NCBI GenBank assembly: GCA_029238555.1
Contig: JAQWFV010000076.1
Span: 1 to 19,641, forward strand
Reading direction: 5' to 3'
DNA from: Flavobacteriaceae bacterium
GTDB taxonomy: Bacteria; Bacteroidota; Bacteroidia; Flavobacteriales; Flavobacteriaceae
DNA: 19,641 bases
Shown here: piece after piece, positions 1 to 7,859 of the stretch
Layout of the letters: every line of letters begins with the position of its first letter
How positions within the stretch are numbered: position 1 is the first letter of the stretch
The notes under the pieces: model-generated
Seen by the model: only the letters and a program-made list of their open reading frames with translations
What the model was told of the DNA's origin: nothing
Databases searched by the model: none
Made by a program: the position numbers and the translations under genes

Positions 1-506
1 TCATCTACGTAACGGATACGACCATAAAGATCTAATAACCTCCAATGTAAATAAGCGCGTAATACTTTAGCCTGAGCCATTAAGTTAGCGTCTAAGTTTC
101 CATTTTCAATTGAGTTGTTCACCTGAGCAATAGCGTTGTAACCACCATTCCAAGTATCTTTGATAGGTCCGTTAGCAGCTGTTTGTGTGTGTCTGTGAAT
201 ATCTAACCAGATTCCACCGTCATACCAGTCACCTCCTTTTTGGGTTACGGCCATTTCATCAGAAGAAACGGATTGTACAGAGAAGTACCCTCCGTGTCCT
301 GCAGTTCCAGTTCCTCTTAAGGCTCCGAATGCAGAAGTAAGTCCGTCAGACACAGTAAAGGCACTACCACTGAAAGACTGATTGGTTACCCCGTCTACAG
401 TAAAGTCAGTAGTCAAATCCCCTACCAAATCTTCCTCTAAATCAGTACAAGAGTAAGTTAAACTTACGAGTCCTATACCTAAAAGTATTTTGTTAAAAGT
501 TTTCAT
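1..506 (-). CDS. SusD/RagB-like nutrient-binding outer-membrane lipoprotein (N-terminal part)
   Basis: This is the N-terminal 168 residues of a SusD-family glycan-binding lipoprotein; the rest lies beyond the left edge. It begins MKTFNKILLGIGL and has a lipobox ending TYSC, so Cys20 is the likely lipidated residue. The acidic run after it (TDLEEDL) resembles the surface-export signal of Bacteroidota lipoproteins. Near the window edge, residues around AKVLRAYLHWRLLDLYG match the conserved helical (TPR-like) segment of the family. The start ATG lies 13 bp after the stop of the SusC-like gene, in an A-rich leader, so the two are almost certainly co-transcribed. In this family the protein sits as a lid on SusC and captures oligosaccharides at the cell surface. 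The substrate here is inferred to be an alpha-glucan from the divergent GH65 and phosphoglucomutase genes; nothing in the visible part proves it. Confidence 0.93.
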   Translation of the reverse strand, partial: MKTFNKILLGIGLVSLTYSCTDLEEDLVGDLTTDFTVDGVTNQSFSGSAFTVSDGLTSAFGALRGTGTAGHGGYFSVQSVSSDEMAVTQKGGDWYDGGIWLDIHRHTQTAANGPIKDTWNGGYNAIAQVNNSIENGNLDANLMAQAKVLRAYLHWRLLDLYGRIRYVD

Positions 507-519
507 ATCTAATTTTTTT

Positions 520-3450
520 TTAAAAGTTAATGTTAAGTCCTACAGTGAATGTACGTGCAGAATAGAAGTTGTTTCTTCTGTCCATACCTGGAGCTAACAC
601 ATTTCCATTGTCTGATAAAGATGGTTCTGGATCAGATCCAGTGTACTTTGTTAAAACAAAAGCATTTTGAACGTTTAAAGATAAAGTAGCTTTGTCAATA
701 AGACTGCTATTTAAGTTTAAGTTTCTCGCTACTGTTAAGTTGTCTAATTTAAAGAAATCTGCTTTCTCTACATATAAAGAAGAGAATTGCGCATTTGTGA
801 TTTCTGGGTTAGCTAACTCAGTATTGATGTAGTTATAAGATTTTTGTGAACCAACTCTTGGCTCATAAAATACACGGAACGTGTTCACTAAGCTGTGTCC
901 GAAGGCTCCTCTAAAGAAAGCATTTACAGACCACTCACCAAAAGTAATTTGGTTGGTCCATCCCAATTCAAAATCAGGAGTACCTCTTCCTACTACAGCG
1001 AAATCTGCGTCGTCGTTTAACATGTTAGCTTGGTTGGTGTTAATAACACCATCTCCGTTAACATCTACGAAATTTTGAGAACCATTAGTCACAGTTCCAT
1101 CCCATACTGGCGCATAGATCTGTCCAATTTCTTCTCCTACTTTAACACGGATGGCATAAGTATCATTTTGACCAGGTGCACCTAAGTTAGCAAAACGCTC
1201 TTGTTCAGAAACATATTCATCTAAGATAGTCTGGTTTGTAGACCACACAATTCCAGTGTTATAGTTAACACCATCTCCTTTTACTAAGTCGTAGTTAACG
1301 GCCAATTCAACTCCTTTAGAAGTCACTTGTCCAGCGTTTTCAAATCTTCTGTCAAAACCATAAACAGTAGCATCTACTTGTCTGTCTAAGATGAAATCAC
1401 TAGAAGTTTGCTCGTACAAGTCTAAAGAAGCAGACAATCTATCTGTACTAAAATCTAAACCAAAGTTAATCTCAGATTTTTCTTCCCATTTAAGGTCAGG
1501 ATTAGCAGCCCTTACTAAGAAAGTGTTTCCTCCAGAGGTACCACCACCGGCCCATCCAAATCCTCTCACTTCCTGAGACAATCCGTTTCCAGAAGGTACG
1601 TTACCCGTTACCCCGTAAGAAACTCTCGCTTTTAACTGATTAACACCTTCAAGATTTAAGTATTTGTTTAAATCTGTTCCAAGTCCAATTGCAGGGAAAG
1701 TACCGTATTTGTTACCTTCACCAAATTTAGTAGAACCTTCTCTTCTCACAGAAGCGTTTACAAATAAATTGTCTCCAATAGTTAAGTTAGCTCTTAAAAA
1801 GTAAGCTTCAATTTCATTGTCTGGAGCCATGTCAGAATTAGCACCTACAAAACCTTGGTTAAGTAAATCCTGTCCTAATTCAATAGCGTTAATATAGTCA
1901 AAATCTCCAGTTGGGAAATCTCCAACAGTCACTGAGTGAGAGTTAAAGTTTTGTTTTTGGTAAGAATACCCTCCAGTTAATACTAAGTTAGAGTTACCGA
2001 AAGACTTATTCCAAGTAGCGTAAGCTTCGTATAATCTAAAAGTGTACTCATCGTTGTACAATGTAGCAGAACCTTTTCTAGAAGGAGATGCAGCACCACC
2101 ATTCCAAAGTGAAGTTCCTCTGTAGTACAATCTGTTTCCATATTTAGACAACTGATTCGCTGCGTTGAAATGAACGTCTAAATCATCAGTTAAGCTATAA
2201 GTAAAGTTTGCAGAGTAGTTGTACTCTACTTTTTTACCATCGTTAATGTTTTGATTGGCAATAGAAACAGGGTTGAATGAGTCAAACAAACCTAAAGTTT
2301 CAAAATAACCACCAAATTGTTCACCGTTAAATGCATAAGGAGCATCTACTGCTAAAACAGGCGCAGTTGGGTTGTACAAAGTAGCATAACGCAACGCTTC
2401 ACTGAATCCATTTTGTTGGTTTCTATCTGTAAAAGATGAAGAGAACTCAATTTTTAATTTGTCATTCAAAGTTCTTGTAGAGAAGTTTAAACGCGCATTC
2501 ATTTGAGTAAAGCCATTGTTTGCTAAGATACCCTCTACATCTCTGTAGTTGGCAGAAACACGGTAGCTAGTAGAACCATTACCACCAGACATAGATACGT
2601 TGTGGATGGTAGAAGCAGCAGTTCTTGTTACTTCATCCAACCAGTTGGTTGTTGCACCTAAGTCACGACCGCCAGCAGCTCTGAACTCATCTGCAGACAT
2701 TACATCTATAGTATTTAATCTGTCAGCAGAAGAATACTGTACATTGTAAGAAATCTTAGTTTCTCCAGCAACACCAGCTTTAGTTGTTACAAGAATAACC
2801 CCTGATGAACCACGAGATCCGTAGATCGCAGCTGCAGAAGCATCCTTTAAAACACTAATAGAAGCAATATCACTTGGATCTACGTTGGCTAAAGAAGCCC
2901 CAATAACTCCATCAATTACTACTAGTGGAGAAGAATTCGCTCCAACGGTAGAAAGACCTCTCAAACGAATCTGAGCGCCAGCGTTAGGGTTTCCTCCTTT
3001 GTTGTAGATCTGAAGACCAGCAACTTTACCTTGTAGTAATTGAGAAGGGTCGTTTACCTGTCCTTGGTTAAACTCTTCTTCTCCTACAGATACTACTGCT
3101 GAAGTAATCTCCTTTTCTTTTTGACCTCCATAACCAGTAACGATTACTTCATCCAATTCATTGTTGGCTACCAACACTACATTAATAGTAGTTTGGTTGC
3201 CTACAGCAACTTCTTGCGCCGTGTACCCTACATAAGAGAACACTAAGATGTCGCCGCTTCCAGCTTGAATGGTAAAGTTACCATCAAAATCTGCTGTTGT
3301 TCCATTGGCAGTACCTTTAACGACTACAGATGCACCTAATAAAGGACCATTGTCGTCAGAAACATTACCAGATACTGTCTGTGCTTTTGCCAAGCCAAAG
3401 CACATAATGGCTCCAACTAACAAAAAGCTTTTGAGTAGCATAATTTTCAT
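520..3450 (-). CDS. SusC/RagA-family TonB-linked outer-membrane transporter
   Basis: A 976-residue SusC-type porin, a normal length for the family. Residues 1-23 form a signal peptide ending AKA, with Gln24 as the likely mature start. Residues 25-95 are a carboxypeptidase-D-like beta-sandwich typical of SusC (GASVVVKG, then DFDGNFTI). The TonB box DEVIVTGYG lies at 100-108. The plug follows to about residue 225 (LLQGKVAGL, RLRGLSTVG, VIDGV, ISVLKDASAAAIYGSRG). The remainder is the beta barrel, ending in a terminal aromatic strand, VGLNINF. With the downstream SusD partner it should import oligosaccharides across the outer membrane using TonB energy. The strand is rich in GGT, GCT and TCT codons, as expected of a strongly expressed gene. 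Regulation by the divergent LacI-type protein is likely because an operator lies 96 bp upstream of the start. An in-frame ATG at residue 4 is a possible alternative start. Confidence 0.96.
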   Translation of the reverse strand: MKIMLLKSFLLVGAIMCFGLAKAQTVSGNVSDDNGPLLGASVVVKGTANGTTADFDGNFTIQAGSGDILVFSYVGYTAQEVAVGNQTTINVVLVANNELDEVIVTGYGGQKEKEITSAVVSVGEEEFNQGQVNDPSQLLQGKVAGLQIYNKGGNPNAGAQIRLRGLSTVGANSSPLVVIDGVIGASLANVDPSDIASISVLKDASAAAIYGSRGSSGVILVTTKAGVAGETKISYNVQYSSADRLNTIDVMSADEFRAAGGRDLGATTNWLDEVTRTAASTIHNVSMSGGNGSTSYRVSANYRDVEGILANNGFTQMNARLNFSTRTLNDKLKIEFSSSFTDRNQQNGFSEALRYATLYNPTAPVLAVDAPYAFNGEQFGGYFETLGLFDSFNPVSIANQNINDGKKVEYNYSANFTYSLTDDLDVHFNAANQLSKYGNRLYYRGTSLWNGGAASPSRKGSATLYNDEYTFRLYEAYATWNKSFGNSNLVLTGGYSYQKQNFNSHSVTVGDFPTGDFDYINAIELGQDLLNQGFVGANSDMAPDNEIEAYFLRANLTIGDNLFVNASVRREGSTKFGEGNKYGTFPAIGLGTDLNKYLNLEGVNQLKARVSYGVTGNVPSGNGLSQEVRGFGWAGGGTSGGNTFLVRAANPDLKWEEKSEINFGLDFSTDRLSASLDLYEQTSSDFILDRQVDATVYGFDRRFENAGQVTSKGVELAVNYDLVKGDGVNYNTGIVWSTNQTILDEYVSEQERFANLGAPGQNDTYAIRVKVGEEIGQIYAPVWDGTVTNGSQNFVDVNGDGVINTNQANMLNDDADFAVVGRGTPDFELGWTNQITFGEWSVNAFFRGAFGHSLVNTFRVFYEPRVGSQKSYNYINTELANPEITNAQFSSLYVEKADFFKLDNLTVARNLNLNSSLIDKATLSLNVQNAFVLTKYTGSDPEPSLSDNGNVLAPGMDRRNNFYSARTFTVGLNINF

Positions 3451-3545
3451 AAATAGTTAATTTTAAGTTTAGTTAATTTTAGTTTAAGCGTTAAACATAT
3501 GTAAATTTTCTGTTAAATAGGAAACAAAAACAGGGGAAAAAAGTT

Positions 3546-3561
3546 ACGAAAACGGTTTCGT
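3546..3561. promoter_or_regulatory. LacI-family operator, probable site for the adjacent regulator
   Basis: The sequence ACGAAAACGGTTTCGT has perfectly complementary 6-base arms (ACGAAA and TTTCGT) around a 4-base centre containing CG. The inner GAAANCGNTTTC form is the classic LacI/GalR-family (cre-like) operator. It is the only such site I find in the gap. It lies 96 bp from the SusC-like start and 257 bp from the regulator start, so its main target is probably the susCD arm. Confidence 0.75.
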
Positions 3562-3665
3562 GTTAATAACTATAGCGTTTTGTTAATGTGACAATACACA
3601 TAGCGTTACATTATTAGGCTCGTAAAAAATTGATCTGCAATTGTTTTTTTAACATAAAATCCCCT

Positions 3666-3673
3666 CAAATATA
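3666..3673 (-). promoter_or_regulatory. Candidate -7 promoter element for the susCD arm
   Basis: On the minus strand this reads TATATTTG, a full match to the Bacteroidota -7 consensus TAnnTTTG. I see no good TTTG -33 element at the usual distance. If used, transcription would start near 3660, giving a leader of about 210 nt with the LacI operator inside it. A weaker rival (TATGTTTA on the minus strand at 3492-3499) would put the operator upstream of the promoter instead. Confidence 0.3.
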
Positions 3674-3768
3674 GGAAATTAATAATAATAGATCCTATTT
3701 TTTTGGTTTAGCAGCCTATTTTTTTTAACCTTTTCTTAACTTATATCTTAAAATTAACTTCCCTATTG

Positions 3769-3798
3769 TTTATCCTTATATATAAGAATATTAACTTG
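3769..3798 (+). promoter_or_regulatory. Weak candidate promoter for the lacI-family gene
   Basis: TTTA at 3769-3772 and TTAACTTG at 3791-3798 (6 of 8 to TAnnTTTG, counting the two free positions) are separated by 18 bp and would start transcription about 15 bp before the TTG start codon. The 12-bp perfect palindrome CTTATATATAAG (3775-3786) lies between the two elements. Both boxes are imperfect. Confidence 0.25.
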
Positions 3799-3817
3799 CA
3801 CTAAAATCTGAGACCTT

Positions 3818-4834
3818 TTGAAACCAAAAATCACCCTAAAGGACATTGCTAGAGAATTAGAAGTGTCTATCTCTACCGTGTCTAAGGCACTAAAGAACAG
3901 TGAAGAAATTAGTAGGGATACTAAAGACAAGATTCAAGCCTTTGCCAAGTTGTATAATTACAAACCCAACAATATTGCAGTGAGCTTAAAAAATAGGCGC
4001 ACCAAAAACATTGGAGTGATTATTCCAGATATTGTACACCATTTTTTTACCACGGTGATTCGAGGCATAGAAAAGTACGCCAATGCAAAGGGCTATAATG
4101 TGTTGGTCTGTGTCTCTAACGAAGGCTATGAGCGTGAAGTAATTAATATGGAGCTCCTCGCTAATGGTTCAATAGACGGATTTATCATGTCGCTTTCTAC
4201 AGAGACCCAACAGAAAAACGACTACAATCATATTAAAGAAGTCACAGATCAAGGTATTCCTATGGTTATGTTTGACCGAGTAACAGATCGTATTAACTGC
4301 GATAAAGTGGTTATAGATGACGCACAAGGGGCTTTTTTAGCCGTGAAAAAGTTTGTGGAGAGTGGTAAGAAAAAGATTGCATTAATCACTACAGATGACT
4401 ATTTAAGTGTGGGAAAGGCCAGGACCCAAGGTTATAAAAAGGCCTTGTCCCATTACAATATTCCCCTAGAGGAGTCTTTGATCTTAAAGCTACCCTCTAT
4501 GGAGGTAGAAGCCTCTGCTTTTGACACTTTTTTTAAGACCCAAAAGGTCGATGCCGTTCTTTGTGTCAACGAAATATTCGCCATTCACGCCATGAGACTC
4601 GCACATGGAATGAATAAACGAATTCCTGAAGACATCTCTTTTATAGGTTTTACAGACGGACTACTCTCTAAATTTGCCATGCCATCTTTAACTGCTATAG
4701 CCCAACACGGAGAATTAATGGGTGAAGAAGCTGCTAGAATGCTCATAGAAAAAGTAGAGACAGAAAATGAAGAGGACACCTTTAACACCACCGTATTAGA
4801 ACCTACTTTAATAGAAAGGGCCTCTACCTTATAG
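3818..4834 (+). CDS. LacI/GalR-family transcriptional regulator of the alpha-glucan locus
   Basis: A 338-residue, full-length LacI-type repressor/activator. Residues 6-25 form the helix-turn-helix (TLKDIARELEVSISTVSKAL). The hinge helix follows, with the minor-groove leucine at position 57 in AVSLKNRRT. The periplasmic-binding-protein-like effector domain starts at NIGVIIPDI (64-72) and runs to the end. The start is TTG: no ATG or GTG lies in a suitable position, and the family N-terminus begins exactly here. It sits between divergent transport genes and downstream sugar-phosphorylase genes, and a LacI-type operator lies in the upstream gap. It therefore most likely senses maltose, or a glucose derivative made from it, and controls the flanking genes. 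Whether it represses or activates is not visible. A 54-bp gap separates it from pgmB, so it may be co-transcribed with it. Confidence 0.94.
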   Translation: MKPKITLKDIARELEVSISTVSKALKNSEEISRDTKDKIQAFAKLYNYKPNNIAVSLKNRRTKNIGVIIPDIVHHFFTTVIRGIEKYANAKGYNVLVCVSNEGYEREVINMELLANGSIDGFIMSLSTETQQKNDYNHIKEVTDQGIPMVMFDRVTDRINCDKVVIDDAQGAFLAVKKFVESGKKKIALITTDDYLSVGKARTQGYKKALSHYNIPLEESLILKLPSMEVEASAFDTFFKTQKVDAVLCVNEIFAIHAMRLAHGMNKRIPEDISFIGFTDGLLSKFAMPSLTAIAQHGELMGEEAARMLIEKVETENEEDTFNTTVLEPTLIERASTL

Positions 4835-4888
4835 TGTATTAAGAACCCTTACATCTCATTTCAAAAAACTAAAAAAGCAGCTTATTTT

Positions 4889-5539
4889 ATGCCCACAGGA
4901 TTTATATTCGATTTAGACGGCGTTATAGTAGACACCGCCAAATACCATTTTAAGGCATGGCAGTCATTGGCCAAAAACCTCCAATACAATTTCACAGAAC
5001 AAGATAACGAACAATTTAAAGGGGTCTCTAGAGTACGCTCTTTAGAACTGCTATTAGAAATGGCCCAATATAAAGCGACAGAAAAGGAAAAGGAACAGTG
5101 GCTCATAGATAAAAACACCCACTATTTAGCCCTCATTTCCCATATGAATAACAGTGAAATTCTTCCGGGGATTACTGAAATATTAAAAACGTTAAAAGCA
5201 CAACAAATTCCAGTTGCACTAGGATCAGCGAGTAAAAACGCTCAGCCAATTTTGGAAAAGGTAGGGCTTTTGTCTTACTTTGACGTGCTGGTAGACGGCA
5301 ACGAAGTAACTATGGCTAAGCCAAATCCGGAAGTGTTTCTAACAGCTGCCAAAGGCTTAGGGGTAGCGCCTGAGGATTGTGTGGTTTTTGAAGACGCCCA
5401 GGCTGGGGTAGCAGCTGCAAAAGCAGCTAAAATGACCTGCGTGGGAATTGGAGACCCTGCAATACTATTTAATGCAGACCATTGTTTTACCTCTACTGCT
5501 GAAATAACCCCATCATTTGTTCAATCATTAATTGCATAA
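4889..5539 (+). CDS. pgmB: Beta-phosphoglucomutase (HAD superfamily)
   Basis: A 216-residue HAD-family mutase converting beta-D-glucose-1-phosphate to glucose-6-phosphate in the cytoplasm. The N-terminal motif FIFDLDGVIVDT supplies the nucleophile Asp8 and the acid/base Asp10. The segment YHFKAW and the cap motif GVSR (Arg48) are typical of beta-phosphoglucomutases rather than general phosphatases. The later HAD motifs are LGSASKN (112-118), the lysine in AKPNPEVF (Lys144) and the metal-binding acids in VFEDAQAG (Glu168, Asp169). The length equals that of the characterised lactic-acid-bacterial enzymes. The start of the GH65 gene follows 7 bp after the stop. This pairing is the standard one: inverting GH65 phosphorylases release beta-glucose-1-phosphate, which this enzyme feeds into glycolysis. 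Confidence 0.94.
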   Translation: MPTGFIFDLDGVIVDTAKYHFKAWQSLAKNLQYNFTEQDNEQFKGVSRVRSLELLLEMAQYKATEKEKEQWLIDKNTHYLALISHMNNSEILPGITEILKTLKAQQIPVALGSASKNAQPILEKVGLLSYFDVLVDGNEVTMAKPNPEVFLTAAKGLGVAPEDCVVFEDAQAGVAAAKAAKMTCVGIGDPAILFNADHCFTSTAEITPSFVQSLIA

Positions 5540-5546
5540 AAACACC

Positions 5547-7859
5547 ATGAATCAATCTTATATCCTACCAAATGCTTGGTCCCTAATTGAAGAGGGTTTT
5601 GATCCAAGCCGTGTAAAATCTTCAGAAAGTCTGTTTAGCATAGGTAACGGTGCTATGGGCCAAAGGGCCAATTTTGAAGAGTATTATTCAGGACCAACTT
5701 TTCAAGGTAGTTATATAGGTGGGGTGTACTATCCAGATAAGACTAGGGTAGGCTGGTGGAAAAATGGCTATCCGGAGTATTTTGCTAAGGTGCTGAATGC
5801 GCCTAGTTGGATTGGGATTTACATTAAAGTCAACGGTCAGGATTTAGACCTTTACACCGCCAAAGAAGTTCACGCTTTCAAAAGAGAACTTCAGATGCAA
5901 ACTGGGTTATTGTTACGATCTTTTGAACTGACCCTTACAGATGGAACTCACTTGCGGGTAGAAAGCACTCGTTTTTTAAGTTTGGCTCAAGACAGTATTG
6001 GTGCTATTGAATACAAAGTCACTTTATTGGAGGGTACTGCAGACATTGAGGTCAAAAGTTTTTTGGACAGTGGTGTAAAGAATGAAGATTCCAATTGGGA
6101 CGACGCTTTTTGGCAGACTACTTCGGTAAAAGCAAAAGAAAACATTGCTCTTATAGAAGCCCAAACCAATAAAACAAACTTTAAAACAGCCACTTATCAA
6201 GCCACAGAAGTTTATTTAAATGCTGCTGAAAAGATAGCTCCAAGCCAGACCATGGAAGGAGAATTGGCCGTGGGTCACCTGTATAAAGCAGCCCTAAAGC
6301 ATGGAGATACAATCACTACCTATAAATACGGGGGCTATATTCTAGATCGCAAAGTGTCTGGCACTTTAGAATCCGCTGTTTATGAAGTTGCAGGCAGAGC
6401 GACATCGGCCGGTTTTGAGGCCTTGAAAGCCGCCCAAGCAGATGCTTGGAAAGCCATTTGGGATAGGGCAGACATTGTCATAGACGGAGATGTTAAAGCC
6501 CAGCAGGGAATTCGCTGTAACATATTTCAGCTCAATCAAACCTACACTGGAAAAGATGCTACTTTAAATATTGGTCCGAAAGGATTTACAGGAGAGAAAT
6601 ACGGGGGAAGTACCTATTGGGATACCGAAGCCTATTGCATTCCTTTTTACATGGCTACAAAAGACCAAAAAGTGGCTAGAAACCTCCTTCAGTACAGGTA
6701 TAATCAATTGGATAAAGCCATTGAAAATGCGACTAAATTAGGATTTTCAAATGGTGCCGCATTGTATCCTATGGTCACAATGAATGGAGAGGAGTGTCAC
6801 AATGAATGGGAAATAACATTTGAGGAAATCCATAGAAATGGCGCTATAGCTTTTGCTATTTTTAACTACTACAGATACACAGGAGATTATAGTTATATTC
6901 CAGAAATGGGATTGGAAGTGCTTATTGGAATTGCGAGATTTTGGCACCAACGGGCTACCTTTTCAACGGCTAAAAATGCCTATGTAATTCTTGGGGTTAC
7001 AGGACCTAATGAATACGAAAATAATGTCAATAACAATTGGTATACCAACTACTTGGCGAGCTGGTGTATTGCTTATACAACCACTCAAATTCAGAAGGTG
7101 AAAGATGGGTATCCTGAGGATTATAACAGGATTATGGGGGTCACAAAATTGAAGGGTGCTGAGATAGATCAGTGGCAGAAAGTCTCTAAAAACATGTATT
7201 ATCCAAAGGATCAAGCTTTGGACATATTCTTGCAACAAGATGGGTTTTTAGATAAGGAGTTGCTTCCTGTAACTGAATTGAGCAAATTAGACCGTCCCAT
7301 TAATCAAAAGTGGAGTTGGGATAGGATTTTAAGGTCTCCCTATATAAAACAAGCAGACGTACTTCAAGGGTTTTACTTTTTTGAAGACCAATTTAGTTTG
7401 GACGCTCTAGAACGACATTTTGATTTTTACGAACCTTTTACGGTACATGAATCTTCGCTTTCCCCTTGCGTGCACTCTATTCAGGCTGCTAAGTTAGGGC
7501 GCATGGAACAGGCCTATAATTTCTATCTCAGAACGTCTAGATTGGATTTAGACGATTATAACAAGGAGGTAGAGGAAGGACTTCACATTACTTCAATGGC
7601 TGGAACTTGGATGAGTATAGTAGAGGGATTTGCTGGAATGAGAATTGTAGAAGACAAACTTTCTTTTACCCCTAGAATTCCAAAACAATGGAAGAATTAT
7701 TCTTTTAAACTCAACTTTAGAAATAGAATTATCCAAGTGAGTGTGGGAGCTGATAAAACTATTTTTGAACTTAATGGAGATACAGAAATGTCTATTAGGG
7801 TTTCTGGAACCAGACAGGTTCTTTATCCTGGAAAGCCTTGTGAAGTACTACGGTCATGA
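5547..7859 (+). CDS. GH65 family glycoside phosphorylase, probably maltose phosphorylase
   Basis: A 770-residue GH65 protein of full length: an N-terminal beta-sandwich (about 10-260), an alpha/alpha six-barrel catalytic domain (about 310-690), and a small C-terminal beta domain. The signature ECHNEWEITFEEIHRNG at 416-432 carries the conserved catalytic-acid glutamate of the family. The stretch HITSMAGTWMSIVEGFAG (680 onward) is the family segment near the phosphate/active site. No signal peptide is present, so it acts in the cytoplasm. With PgmB next door, the expected reaction is maltose plus phosphate giving glucose and beta-glucose-1-phosphate. Kojibiose, nigerose or trehalose phosphorylase activity cannot be excluded by eye. 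I prefer the ATG at 5547 to an in-frame TTG at 5532 that overlaps pgmB and would add five unmatched residues. The end overlaps the next gene by ATGA, suggesting translational coupling. Confidence 0.93.
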   Translation: MNQSYILPNAWSLIEEGFDPSRVKSSESLFSIGNGAMGQRANFEEYYSGPTFQGSYIGGVYYPDKTRVGWWKNGYPEYFAKVLNAPSWIGIYIKVNGQDLDLYTAKEVHAFKRELQMQTGLLLRSFELTLTDGTHLRVESTRFLSLAQDSIGAIEYKVTLLEGTADIEVKSFLDSGVKNEDSNWDDAFWQTTSVKAKENIALIEAQTNKTNFKTATYQATEVYLNAAEKIAPSQTMEGELAVGHLYKAALKHGDTITTYKYGGYILDRKVSGTLESAVYEVAGRATSAGFEALKAAQADAWKAIWDRADIVIDGDVKAQQGIRCNIFQLNQTYTGKDATLNIGPKGFTGEKYGGSTYWDTEAYCIPFYMATKDQKVARNLLQYRYNQLDKAIENATKLGFSNGAALYPMVTMNGEECHNEWEITFEEIHRNGAIAFAIFNYYRYTGDYSYIPEMGLEVLIGIARFWHQRATFSTAKNAYVILGVTGPNEYENNVNNNWYTNYLASWCIAYTTTQIQKVKDGYPEDYNRIMGVTKLKGAEIDQWQKVSKNMYYPKDQALDIFLQQDGFLDKELLPVTELSKLDRPINQKWSWDRILRSPYIKQADVLQGFYFFEDQFSLDALERHFDFYEPFTVHESSLSPCVHSIQAAKLGRMEQAYNFYLRTSRLDLDDYNKEVEEGLHITSMAGTWMSIVEGFAGMRIVEDKLSFTPRIPKQWKNYSFKLNFRNRIIQVSVGADKTIFELNGDTEMSIRVSGTRQVLYPGKPCEVLRS

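Larger units (their letters stand above)
3451..3817. promoter_or_regulatory. Divergent control region between susC-like gene and lacI-family gene
   Basis: This 367-bp AT-rich gap has no credible gene. It must hold the promoters of both divergent arms. It contains one LacI-type operator (3546-3561), an 8-bp direct repeat ATAGCGTT at 3572-3579 and 3600-3607, an imperfect inverted repeat (3584-3592 with 3605-3613), a weak A/T hairpin around 3624-3649, a TAnnTTTG match on the minus strand at 3666-3673, and an AT-only-core palindrome CTTATATATAAG at 3775-3786. Which of these act as promoters cannot be settled from sequence. Confidence 0.8.

Noticed and set aside
3624..3649. A/T hairpin in the susC-lacI gap as an intrinsic terminator
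   Set aside because: The stem has almost no GC pairs and a bulge, and it lies between divergent genes where no transcript is expected to end.
3775..3786. CTTATATATAAG palindrome as an operator
   Set aside because: Perfect but nearly all A/T and only 12 bp in an AT-rich gap, so chance is a good explanation. It is noted only within the promoter description.
5532..5546. TTG start for the GH65 gene overlapping pgmB
   Set aside because: It would add only five residues with no family match, and an ATG at 5547 lies 7 bp after the pgmB stop, the natural operon spacing.
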